From Candidatus Nitrosopolaris wilkensis (GTDB taxonomy: Archaea > Thermoproteota > Nitrososphaeria > Nitrososphaerales > Nitrososphaeraceae): a DNA stretch of 60,638 nucleotides. Below, piece after piece: positions 37,631 to 46,407 of the stretch (the stretch's first letter is position 1; each line of letters opens with the position of its first letter). Location: NCBI GenBank assembly GCA_003176995.1, contig QHBN01000132.1, positions 1 to 60,638 of the forward strand, in the 5' to 3' direction. The notes beneath the pieces are model-generated. The model saw nothing but the letters and a program-made list of their open reading frames with translations. It had not been told where the DNA came from and searched no databases. The position numbers and the translations under genes are program-made.

Positions 37631-38893
37631 TTGAAAGTATTAGTCTTGGGCGCTGCCAAAGAGGTCGGCCGTTCAGCGTTCCTTGTAAATGCGAATAGTA
37701 CAGGCATTTTAATGGATTATGGTGTACTCTTGAAAAGAGAACCAATCTTCCCTATGCATGTCAGGCCGAAAGATGTTGATGCTGTAGTGATTACTCATGC
37801 TCATCTAGATCATTCCGGATTTGTCCCATCCCTGTTCTTGTCTGAATCAGCATCAGTACCAGCACTGGGTACGCCTCCTACATTTGAGCTGTCAAGATTA
37901 TTAATCGAGGACATGATAAAAATATCAGGGTTCTACCTACCTTTTGAATATATTGACCTAATAACAATGATGAAAAATTCCAAGAATTTGCAATACAAGG
38001 AAACATATATGGTAAACGATGTCAAAGTAACTCTGCACGAGTCTGGCCACGTGTTGGGCGGTGCTTCGGTTATTTTAGAACATAATGGTAAACGGATATT
38101 CTATACTGGAGATATTAATACAAGAGGCTCAAAATTACTCAGACCTGCCGATTTGGACTTTGGTGAGATTGATTTAATGATCATAGAGAGTACTTATTCT
38201 CAGAGTGAGCAGATGCCACGAGATCAGGCTGAAAAAGAGTTACTGGAGTTCGCCTACGATGTACTTGAGAGAGGTGGAACACTGTTTATCCCCGCGTTTT
38301 CTGTAGAAAGAGCTCAGGAAATTGCAACCGTTCTAAAATCTAACAATTTTCGACACAAAGTTGTAATGGATGGAATGGCTCTTAAAGCAAATCAAATTAT
38401 GATGAAACATCCAACCTTCCTCAAGGATGCCGAAATATTCAAGCGAGCAATCAATGAAGCAGAATGGATAAGTGGGTGGAATAGAAGAAGGAGTGTTGTT
38501 AAGGAGCCCTGCGTTATCATCTCTCCTGCTGGGATGTTGGTTGGAGGCTCTGCAGTGTTCTATCTGCAAGAAATTGCCAAGAGTGATAAAAATGGTGTTG
38601 CAATGGTATCATATCAGGGCGAAGGCACCCCTGGTCGAACACTTCTCGATCGGAGAGTGGTAAGTTTTGATGGTAGAGAAAGAAAATGTCTTGCTGATGT
38701 GAAACGGTTCGAATTTTCCGGACATAATAGTAGGAGCGAATTATTCGAAATTCTTGAACATATAAAAGGTAACCCAAAGGTGCTTACCGTCCATGGCGAT
38801 GGACCTTCATGTACTAAGTTTGCAGAAGAAATCAAAATCAAATATGGATTTGAATCAAAAGCTCCGGATACAGGAGAATCAATTGAAATATGA
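37631..38893 (+). CDS. Beta-CASP metallo-beta-lactamase ribonuclease, aCPSF2-like
   Basis: A 420-aa RNA-processing nuclease. Metal motif HAHLDH (56-61), GHVLGG near 142, the catalytic-region SGDIN-like FYTGDINTRG near 155, and a beta-CASP insert about 195-350 (LFIPAFSVERAQEI, ISPAGMLVGGSA, SYQGEGTPGRTL) followed by FSGHNSR and VHGD. It lacks the N-terminal KH domains of aCPSF1, so it is the KH-less archaeal CPSF homologue. aCPSF1 is the known archaeal termination factor; the role of this short paralogue is less clear. The start is TTG 37631. Confidence 0.88.
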   Translation: MKVLVLGAAKEVGRSAFLVNANSTGILMDYGVLLKREPIFPMHVRPKDVDAVVITHAHLDHSGFVPSLFLSESASVPALGTPPTFELSRLLIEDMIKISGFYLPFEYIDLITMMKNSKNLQYKETYMVNDVKVTLHESGHVLGGASVILEHNGKRIFYTGDINTRGSKLLRPADLDFGEIDLMIIESTYSQSEQMPRDQAEKELLEFAYDVLERGGTLFIPAFSVERAQEIATVLKSNNFRHKVVMDGMALKANQIMMKHPTFLKDAEIFKRAINEAEWISGWNRRRSVVKEPCVIISPAGMLVGGSAVFYLQEIAKSDKNGVAMVSYQGEGTPGRTLLDRRVVSFDGRERKCLADVKRFEFSGHNSRSELFEILEHIKGNPKVLTVHGDGPSCTKFAEEIKIKYGFESKAPDTGESIEI

Positions 38894-39200
38894 GTTGGTA
38901 CTAGGCCGTGCCGGTGTTATTTCATTACTCTGCTTTTTTAACATCGTCTGTCGATATAATGAAGTAACTCTCCATTCCAAACTATGCTGCATTATTCTCC
39001 CAAAAGTTTTCTTACTTTTTTGCAAACACTAAAATTATTATTATTCCTTCCATGGTGAGGTGGTAATGCGAACAGATTCTTCCAATTCAACTTGCTGGCG
39101 GCGATATGCTACTCTTAATAAGCAGATTTTAGGATCATATTTATAAATTACCCGATTTTTTTTATCACAATTGATAATCAAAAATACAGATCCGTACAAG

Positions 39201-39380
39201 ATGAAGAAATGTGTATCATGTAAGAATGATATCCCACTAAATACAAAGTACTTTACATATCCCTTATCTTTACAGCAGATCTGTCTTCTCTGTGCTGAAA
39301 ACGAGATCCCAAAGACGCTTGAAATCTTACAGAAGGACTTAAAAAAAATAAAAGACGAAGAAAGTAACAAAGTTCAATAA
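39201..39380 (+). CDS. Small zinc-knuckle protein (59 aa)
   Basis: Starts MKKCVSCKNDIPLNTKYF and has a second pair CLLC about 25 residues later, so two CxxC knuckles, followed by a Lys/Glu-rich helix (ILQKDLKKIKDEES). The ATG at 39201 is preferred to an in-frame one 30 bp upstream because it begins at the first knuckle. It ends 19 bp before the OGG1-type glycosylase, probably in one transcript. Function unknown; a helper of DNA repair is possible from position only. Confidence 0.65.
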   Translation: MKKCVSCKNDIPLNTKYFTYPLSLQQICLLCAENEIPKTLEILQKDLKKIKDEESNKVQ

Positions 39381-39399
39381 GGTTGACAATACATTAATC

Positions 39400-40305
39400 T
39401 TGACCATACCTTTTAACCCAGAGATCAGCATTAACAGCGGCCAAATGTTTCTCTGGGAGCAAATAGGTAATTCTTGGTATGGCACATATGGAGATCACAT
39501 CATTAAATTTTCTACCTCATGGACAAGCAAGAGTAGCTGTATTAATAATAACAAAAATAACGGGATCCAATTCTATTCCTATCCTGAGGTCAAGGGATGG
39601 GAGAGAAAAGTCTTTAGACTCGACGACGACATTGAGAAAATATTATCGACTCTTTCAAATGATACTCTGGTCTCTAAGACAATAAGAAAATATCCTGGCC
39701 TCCGTTTGATGCGTCAAGAACCTTATCAATGCATTTTTTCCTTTGTGTGTGCCAGTAATACTAACATTTTGATGATCCGTAAAATGCTCAAGAACCTTTC
39801 AAAAAAATTTGGTTGTAAAGTAATATTTGACGGAAAAGAATTTTACACGTTTCCTTCTGTCAACAGTCTAAATAAAGCAACCATTAACGAGTTGCATTCA
39901 TGCGGTGTGGGATATAGAGCCAAGGCGATTAAAGCACTCGCAAACCATATCATCTCAGGCAATCTCGATGTAGATTACTTGGTTCGTATTAGGTATCATG
40001 ACGCAAAAGAAGAACTCTTAAAAGTATATGGCATCGGCAACAAAATTGCTGATTGTATCCTATTATTCTCGCTGGAGAAACTCGATGCCTTCCCTATTGA
40101 CGTCTGGATTTTGAGGGCGCTCTCTCGATATTATAATTGGCTCTTCAATGAAAATGAAAACAAGTTCAAAATGACCGAAAGAATAACTATAAATCAATAT
40201 AAAGTCCTTTCAGCGACTATCAGGAATTATTTTGGCAAATATTCTGGATATGCACAGCAATATATCTTCTACTACATGCGTGAAATTGCGGGTAAAAAAT
40301 GGTAA
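39400..40305 (+). CDS. ogg: 8-oxoguanine DNA glycosylase/AP lyase (OGG1-type)
   Basis: A 301-aa HhH-GPD enzyme that removes 8-oxoguanine and nicks the strand. The helix-hairpin-helix YGIGNKIADCILLF carries the catalytic Lys K215, and FPIDVWILRAL carries the conserved Asp D234. The N-terminal half (SGQMFLWEQIGNSWYG, RLMRQEPYQCIFSFVCASN) matches OGG1-like proteins more than AlkA or Nth, and no Fe-S cluster loop is present. The start used is TTG 39400; an ATG at 39445 would be shorter. Ends 420 bp before the next gene. Confidence 0.9.
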   Translation: MTIPFNPEISINSGQMFLWEQIGNSWYGTYGDHIIKFSTSWTSKSSCINNNKNNGIQFYSYPEVKGWERKVFRLDDDIEKILSTLSNDTLVSKTIRKYPGLRLMRQEPYQCIFSFVCASNTNILMIRKMLKNLSKKFGCKVIFDGKEFYTFPSVNSLNKATINELHSCGVGYRAKAIKALANHIISGNLDVDYLVRIRYHDAKEELLKVYGIGNKIADCILLFSLEKLDAFPIDVWILRALSRYYNWLFNENENKFKMTERITINQYKVLSATIRNYFGKYSGYAQQYIFYYMREIAGKKW

Positions 40306-40724
40306 GAATCGTGTTAAAAAAACAGGTCGTCCCTTCATCCAAGATAGATTCCCTTTATTATCGTACTATTCTATTAAATTTTTATATTTATTAAAACAGA
40401 GCAAACTACTGATCTGCGATTACAGAGAAAAGAAAAAATAGAATATTGATTAAACAAGACAGTACTTGACTTTCAGCTGGACTATTTAATGGGATGGCAG
40501 TTTGTTAAGCAATACAATAATAATATTAAAAAGCGTACCGCTATGAACCGATCTCCGCTTAGCCCTTGTTTACCGATTACCTCATCTCCTATTTAACTTA
40601 CTTCGATACTTCGGTTAATACTAAGTGATTCTACAATAAAAAATAGATTAATAATATGACGTGACTTCAAAGATACTAACAGCTTTAATTCATATACTTA
40701 AAACGAATTATATTATATTATTAT
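40306..40724. other. Intergenic stretch with promoter-like AT-rich end
   Basis: No ORF. The distal 40 bp contain ACTTAAAAC centred about 27 bp before ATG 40725 followed by a TTATATTATATTATTATA run, a likely leaderless promoter of the unknown gene. T-rich blocks just after the glycosylase may serve termination. Confidence 0.4.
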
Positions 40725-42302
40725 ATGACAATAGGTATTGACAGAGAGGATATTTGCAATCCTCATTATATTTTTAACGAAAAAGAGGGAAGGTACCTTT
40801 TTGGCGATTACTCGCCCTTTGACGAAAACAAGAATTTTATTAATATGCTTAAAGACTTCGTGTCTGTCTCGAGCAATATTATTCATATTCATAATAATGT
40901 TGCAAGGCTACACCTTGTGTTTAGAAATTACGAACTCTTACAGAAAGAGATGATGACAAACATTGAGCGGCTTAAAACCTCAACTGAAACATTGTTGGAT
41001 GGTTTTCAAAAGAAATATCATGAAGACATAATAACCACTATGTTTCCAACCCATGCAGATGCAGATCTTTTTTTCCAATCAAAGAATGCGTTAATGCGCC
41101 CTCTTGCAAATACCAAAACCGAATACTCTGGATACTTTGAGAAGTATAAGCATTATATTCAATCAAAGATAATAGGTTCTTACAAAAATGCAATTATTCT
41201 TTTACAAACATGGTTATCAAAGGATCTCGATAATTTACCTTACACGCTAATTTCAGACGCCCTGAATGTCTTAATGATTTCAATTGATAATGAAGACGAA
41301 AGCCCGTACAACACTTCCCGCACGACCACACTTAGAGTCCTATCGCATGGAGACATTCCTAACAGCGCCGCTGTTTTTCGCTCTTGCGTCTCATATTCTT
41401 TCTTAATTGATTGCTCCGCTATAGAATTTTGGAGTCATAGGCGAAAAGTTTCAGATCTAGGAATAGATAATCTGCTCATACCAGTTGGTTTCAAGACTCC
41501 TATCTCTGAAAAATTTAAGAGGTCGTTTAGGTTTGTTTCTGGAAATAGTAGTAGTGGCGGTAGTAAGAATGCGTATAACGGGGCTCGTACCGATAGAGAA
41601 CCTGAATACATTTCGTGCGACAATTATTACCTCGTCCAGGCAAAGTTAGAGGGCGAGAATATATTATCGATAACGCTTGCTGCTGATCCTACAAAACTAA
41701 GTACCAAAGTGGTAAGGATCGATTATGGCTTGTCTTATTTTGAATATGAGGATTTTGTCACAAATGCTGAATTCTATAACAAGCTAATATCTGAAGGCAA
41801 ACTACCAACCGTCGTATATGTTGAGAACGAAGAAAGAAGTACATTAAATCTCCTTCAAAAAGAAATTCAACAAATTACGGATATTTCAAAAATCCTTTTT
41901 CTTGGTAAGCTGTTAGCAGACAAAATAAGGAATCTTTCGGATCCTAAATTAGCCACGTCTAAGCTTAATACTATTAGAGTAGATGACAGAAATGCGATAT
42001 CGGTTAACTCTATTACCGCCTTGCCATTATCATCTCTATCGTCATCTTCTCCGTTGTTAGTTTATGATGAGGAGCTAGTAATCTCCTTTTTGGAATCACT
42101 CGCAACAGGCTTCGCCCCATTACTAATAAAGTTGAGAGAAAAAAGTCCAATTAAGGGTGAGTTAATTCTTAGACATGAAATGGATAACAAACTGGGAGAG
42201 GAATATGTAATCAGACCAGAGGAATTGTATGTTCAGTTATCTACTACAGATGAAGCCAAAAAGGTAGCTGCTATACTCGGAGTATCAACCGACTCGTCCT
42301 AA
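40725..42302 (+). CDS. Unrecognised 525-aa soluble protein
   Basis: A long, clearly coding frame with no family I recognise. No signal peptide, transmembrane segment or cysteine cluster. Residues about 45-140 are helical and may coil (LHLVFRNYELLQKEMMTNIERL). Residues about 195-262 hold a beta-rich core with charged residues (SHGDIPNS, IDCSAIEFWSHRRKV). A Ser/Gly-rich linker (SGNSSSGGSKN) sits near 275-287, followed by another domain (YYLVQAKLEGENILSITLAA) and a C-terminal segment ELILRHEMDNKLGEEYVIRPEE. DGS- or PD-(D/E)xK-like motifs of NurA-type nucleases were looked for and not convincingly found. Monocistronic with a good TATA region. Confidence 0.75.
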   Translation: MTIGIDREDICNPHYIFNEKEGRYLFGDYSPFDENKNFINMLKDFVSVSSNIIHIHNNVARLHLVFRNYELLQKEMMTNIERLKTSTETLLDGFQKKYHEDIITTMFPTHADADLFFQSKNALMRPLANTKTEYSGYFEKYKHYIQSKIIGSYKNAIILLQTWLSKDLDNLPYTLISDALNVLMISIDNEDESPYNTSRTTTLRVLSHGDIPNSAAVFRSCVSYSFLIDCSAIEFWSHRRKVSDLGIDNLLIPVGFKTPISEKFKRSFRFVSGNSSSGGSKNAYNGARTDREPEYISCDNYYLVQAKLEGENILSITLAADPTKLSTKVVRIDYGLSYFEYEDFVTNAEFYNKLISEGKLPTVVYVENEERSTLNLLQKEIQQITDISKILFLGKLLADKIRNLSDPKLATSKLNTIRVDDRNAISVNSITALPLSSLSSSSPLLVYDEELVISFLESLATGFAPLLIKLREKSPIKGELILRHEMDNKLGEEYVIRPEELYVQLSTTDEAKKVAAILGVSTDSS

Positions 42303-42561
42303 AATGCAACTACTAACGCTACAGCAAACTACCAGTGACCACCTATTACTAGGATGAGAGAACACCTAATTGAAGTTTCTTGGATTTTCATATTGCACGT
42401 TATTACGTGATCTGACATAGCCGACCAATATCAGATGTGGCTAACCCTACTTCTTCCACAGCTAAGGAAAAGATAATATTTTTTCCTTTCGTATCCTAAT
42501 TTAAATTAAGCCTCGGTTTTTAATATCGTAACCATCAAATTTTGCATAAAGCCGCCTGAGA

Positions 42562-43911
42562 TCATTTTATTTCCTTCGCAAAAGTTCTGTATATAAACAA
42601 TGCATCCTCTTCGTCTTTGGCCCCGACTATTGTAGCAGCGCCGCTTGTGAGAAAACTGATTGATAATTTGTTAGGATTTGTACTTATTGCAGTTATCCCC
42701 AAATTACCTCTCATTTTAACATCATAACCCAGTGATTCGGCATTCTTCACTATTCCAGTCAGATTGATTGATGCAGGAAGTGTTGACGATGGACTAACAG
42801 TATATGTTCTCTTGCCTCTATCTCTACCACAGAGCTCTTCAATTAGCAGTTCTTCTTGTTGTAAAACAACTTTCTTACTCTCTTTTTTTGGTCCACATGA
42901 AGAGCATTCCTCATGTCTAAACATCTGGATCTTGTCAAATGACAGTTCGTTCAAGTCTATATAAAGCAACTTGTTTACAAGTGTAGGATGTTGGCCTGTA
43001 ACAATCTTGACTGCCTCCGACACTTGAACGCCGGCCACCAAATAAAGTATCGAAGGATGTACTCCTTCGGTACTACATGTAGGCATGTCTTCCTCAGCTA
43101 ATGCGGGGAACATACACCGTAAACATGCAGATTTATTCGGTAAAATAGTACAGACTGAACCTAACATTCCCAGTGCTCCGGCGTAGATAAACGGGATATT
43201 GTGCTTGATACATGCATCATTAAGAGCATATCTCGCATCAACACTATCAAGTGCATCAATTATGACATCCATTCCTTTGACGATGCTTTCTGCCGTGTAT
43301 TTGGTAATGGAAAGAGGAATCGCCTCGATTTCAACATGAGGATTTATTTTTTTCAGACGCTCTGTGGCGACTTCAACCTTGACTTGACCTATGTCGTCTT
43401 CATTGTAAAGATGTTGTCGATGTAAGTTTGAAATTTCAACAACATCTCTATCAACTATTTTCAGTTTGCCAATACCCATTGCTGCTAATTGAGTTACGAC
43501 AGGGTTTCCGATCCCTCCGATCCCGACCACACAAACTTTAGCATCGCGCAGCTTTTCCATTCCAACTAATCCTATCTCTTCGAGCATTATCTGCCTGGAA
43601 TAGCGTTGCATATCTTCGTTCGTCAGCTCTGCTCCCCCGGCCACTGCTGGCAATATATACAAGGAATCCCCGTCTTTGAGTAGTGTTGACATGCCATCAT
43701 TGCTAAAGCGCATATTCCTGCCGTTAATGTAAATATTGATCAGGGCACGTGGCTTACCATTCAGATCAAATACCCTACGTTTAAAATCGTCTCCCAAAAT
43801 ATCAGTGACCTTGGCAAATGCTTCATGTAGGTCATGAGCTTCTACTGAAATTTTTTTCTCCCCCGTTCCTTTATTGAGGACTGATGGAATGATGAATTCG
43901 ATATTAGCCAT
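42562..43911 (-). CDS. MoaD/ThiS-like domain fused to ThiF/MoeB-type E1 enzyme
   Basis: A 449-aa fusion. Residues 1-93 are a ubiquitin-like MoaD/ThiS fold ending in the diglycine A91-G92-G93. The E1 domain follows: YSRQI, the nucleotide loop GIGGIG (130-135), DRD (154-156), R165, catalytic-Cys candidate C279 (PTCSTEG) and the Zn ligands C263/C266 and C336/C339. Residues about 345-449 form an extra C-terminal domain, not a rhodanese. E1s of this family adenylate the sulfur carrier's C-terminal Gly; here that Gly is internal. Possible roles are molybdopterin, thiamine or tRNA thiolation, or archaeal SAMP modification. Its start is close to threonine synthase on the same strand (40 bp). Confidence 0.9.
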   Translation of the reverse strand: MANIEFIIPSVLNKGTGEKKISVEAHDLHEAFAKVTDILGDDFKRRVFDLNGKPRALINIYINGRNMRFSNDGMSTLLKDGDSLYILPAVAGGAELTNEDMQRYSRQIMLEEIGLVGMEKLRDAKVCVVGIGGIGNPVVTQLAAMGIGKLKIVDRDVVEISNLHRQHLYNEDDIGQVKVEVATERLKKINPHVEIEAIPLSITKYTAESIVKGMDVIIDALDSVDARYALNDACIKHNIPFIYAGALGMLGSVCTILPNKSACLRCMFPALAEEDMPTCSTEGVHPSILYLVAGVQVSEAVKIVTGQHPTLVNKLLYIDLNELSFDKIQMFRHEECSSCGPKKESKKVVLQQEELLIEELCGRDRGKRTYTVSPSSTLPASINLTGIVKNAESLGYDVKMRGNLGITAISTNPNKLSISFLTSGAATIVGAKDEEDALFIYRTFAKEIK

Positions 43912-43951
43912 TTTGAATGTTTATGTCAACCAATGCAGATTCATCATGTAA

Positions 43952-45226
43952 TTATCTAATCATTGCTAAAACTGTTTGCACGTCCGGCTTTACAGCGCTA
44001 AGTTTTGGAAGCACAGCTGTTATCGCTTCTGTTGCTTTTAACCCACTTCCTGTAATATAGCAAACTACTTTTTCATCCTTGTCGATTTTACCTTCTTCAA
44101 CCATCTTTTGAAGTACCGCTACCGCTACTCCACCAGCAGGTTCTGTAAACACGCCTTCTGTCTTGGCCAACATTAGTATCCCATCAATAATTTCGTCATT
44201 AGTAGCCTCTTCTGCAATTCCGTTATACTGCCTTAATCTTCTGAGTACATACAATCCATCTCCGGGATCGCCTATCGCAAGACTTTTTGCAATGGTGTCA
44301 GGTCTTTCAACTGGTATAACTTCGTCACTTTTTTTCTTGAAGGCATCGACTATTGGAGCGCAGCCATGTGGTTGGGCAGCCGTGATCTTTAGATTTGCTA
44401 TGCTATCAATTAATCCGAGGTTGTGCAACTCTTCAAATCCCTTGCAAATCGAATTTAACATTGCTCCACTTCCAACAGGAATGATAAGATTATCTGGAAC
44501 CTGCCAATTCAGCTGTTCAGCAACCTCATAGGCGAGAGTCTTTGAACCTTCCACGTAATATGGCCTCATATTTATATTGACTATTCCGATGCCTTTCGAG
44601 TCGCCGATTACGGAGGCAACCCTGTTAGCATCGTCATAAGTTCCATCCACTGCTACATATTCAGCTCCATATGATAATGCTTGTGCGATCTTTATATTTT
44701 CAATATCGGATGGGGCAAAAACGTAGCACGGCAATGCTGCCTTAGCAGCGTGGGCAGCAGTCGCAGAAGCTAGGTTACCAGTAGACGCACAGCCTACTGC
44801 TTTTAATTTAGTTTCTTTGGCCCTAGAAACGGCTACTCCTGCTGGCCTATCCTTAAATGAAAATGTTGGATTTACGGAATCATTTTTAATAAATAAATTC
44901 TTCATTCCTCCCAGATGTGTGCCAAGCCTATCGGCTTGTTGTAACGGAGTAAAACCTGCATTTAGACTCACAATATTGTTTTTATCAGCGATAGGCAGGA
45001 GTTCGAAATAACGCCAGTAATTTTTCTCTCGTGATTCGAAGGTGTTCTTTTTTATACTAGAAGGAAACTTGTAGATAACATCAAGTGGACCAAAGCACTC
45101 TTCACATACATATCTAAATTGAGGTTCATATTCTTTTCTGCACTCTCTACATTGTAGCGACTGTATAATGCCCATGTTTTGATTATCAACCCTCTCCAAA
45201 TGTAGTAGATAAGGTTGGCTAATCAC
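43952..45226 (-). CDS. thrC: Threonine synthase
   Basis: A 424-aa PLP enzyme making threonine from O-phosphohomoserine. An N-terminal zinc-ribbon is visible (C26/C29 and C41/C44). Schiff-base Lys K125 lies in PTFSFKDRPAG; further ASTGNLASATAAHAA near 147, and IIPVGSGAMLNSI near 248. The length and Zn-ribbon match the archaeal class. It ends 40 bp before the MoaD-ThiF gene, so the two are likely one transcript, which could tie sulfur transfer to amino-acid metabolism only by position. Confidence 0.93.
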   Translation of the reverse strand: MISQPYLLHLERVDNQNMGIIQSLQCRECRKEYEPQFRYVCEECFGPLDVIYKFPSSIKKNTFESREKNYWRYFELLPIADKNNIVSLNAGFTPLQQADRLGTHLGGMKNLFIKNDSVNPTFSFKDRPAGVAVSRAKETKLKAVGCASTGNLASATAAHAAKAALPCYVFAPSDIENIKIAQALSYGAEYVAVDGTYDDANRVASVIGDSKGIGIVNINMRPYYVEGSKTLAYEVAEQLNWQVPDNLIIPVGSGAMLNSICKGFEELHNLGLIDSIANLKITAAQPHGCAPIVDAFKKKSDEVIPVERPDTIAKSLAIGDPGDGLYVLRRLRQYNGIAEEATNDEIIDGILMLAKTEGVFTEPAGGVAVAVLQKMVEEGKIDKDEKVVCYITGSGLKATEAITAVLPKLSAVKPDVQTVLAMIR

Positions 45227-45347
45227 AATTTTAGTAATACTGAATTTTCAAAAAAAATAATCATTATCAATATATTTTCATTTTGTACGTAATAATTGTC
45301 ATTAGCCGATTTTATATAAAAATTTTAATAACTTTGTGTAAGTTCAC

Positions 45348-45686
45348 TCAATTTTTTTCATCAATTAGTTTGTTATGGAAGCACGAGCGGTTGCCAGTAT
45401 GGCACACAGAGGCCTCTGAATCTACCACATATAGCAAAGCATCAGCGTCACAATCCACGCGTATTTCCTTAACAGGCTGGATATTTCCAGACTCTTCGCC
45501 TTTCATCCATAATTTACTGCGGGAGGTGCTCCAAAACCAAGCGTTTCCTGTTTTTAAGGTATTATCAAGGGCTTCTCTATTAGTATAGGCAAGCATTAGG
45601 ATATCCTTTGTTTTTCTATCCTGAAGTACCACAGGGATTAGACCATTTCGTTTCATGAAGTCTATATCCGCTATTGACTTTTTCAC
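45348..45686 (-). CDS. hisI: Phosphoribosyl-AMP cyclohydrolase
   Basis: A 112-aa HisI opening the purine ring of PR-AMP, third step of histidine synthesis. Recognised by PVVLQDRKTKDILMLAYTN, TGNAWFWSTSRSKLWMKGE, the metal-site DCDADALLY (about 80-88) and the Zn Cys in SVCHTGNRSCF. It lacks the HisE pyrophosphohydrolase domain. It lies outside any visible his operon, 120 bp upstream of thrC's start on the same strand. Confidence 0.92.
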   Translation of the reverse strand: MKKSIADIDFMKRNGLIPVVLQDRKTKDILMLAYTNREALDNTLKTGNAWFWSTSRSKLWMKGEESGNIQPVKEIRVDCDADALLYVVDSEASVCHTGNRSCFHNKLIDEKN

Positions 45687-46407
45687 ATGAATACAATCTC
45701 TAGTCCATTATTAAAAATGATTCGGAATAAACTAATTGTTTAGTAATAGTGTCAGAGCAATTCGATGGCATTAGGATCGGGATTCTCTCTCAACAATCTA
45801 ACCTAGCATCTAATGCCACGTACACTTCCAATCCAAGAAAAACATCTGAGGCAACGTGACTCGATTCTCCGTTCAGTTGAGGAATGGCCTTAGATGAAAG
45901 GCATATGTACGTAGGTCAGACCGACCCTAGCTACATCACGAAATAACAATTATGAATGAATGAATGAATGAATGAACTAAATTTAGTTACTAGTAAGGAT
46001 CTAACCCAGGCCAATAGGTCGCTGACGTTACTCATCTTCCAATTTATTCCTTATCCTGTTCTCTTGTAAATGTTATACCAAATGCCTCGCACTTGAAGCT
46101 CGTGGAGTCGGCGGTCCTGCTCCTACTTTCTGTTGACATTGTATGCTTATCAAACAATCAGGTTTTCAGAACAGGCGTTTCCAAAAGATAAGGAGAGGGC
46201 ATGGAATAGAATGGCTACTAATGTACAGGCTCTTTTTAGGATATTAGGACTTTATACAGACATGTAAACGACAAAAACATAGATATATTCTTGGTGATTC
46301 TATACGCACGAGTTTTCGGTTTATCTTCGTGGTTCGGTATATTAACCTGAAACTTAGTAGTTACAATTAATATTTGGACTTCATTCCTTATTTCATATAG
46401 TAGCAAC
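45687..46407. other. 0.7-kb gene-poor stretch with microsatellite
   Basis: Contains (TGAA)6 at 45953-45976. A short frame near 45772-45860 (RIGILSQQSNLASNATYT) looks protein-like without support. No RNA gene seen. The last 80 bp should carry the tiaS promoter. Confidence 0.4.
45953..45976. repeat. Tetranucleotide microsatellite (TGAA)6
   Basis: Six perfect TGAA units in intergenic DNA; likely subject to slippage, no gene affected. Confidence 0.85.

Noticed and set aside
40725-42302. NurA-type nuclease identity for the 525-aa protein
   Set aside because: The N-terminal D-G-S motif and spaced acidic residues of NurA could not be placed, and no HerA helicase gene is adjacent.
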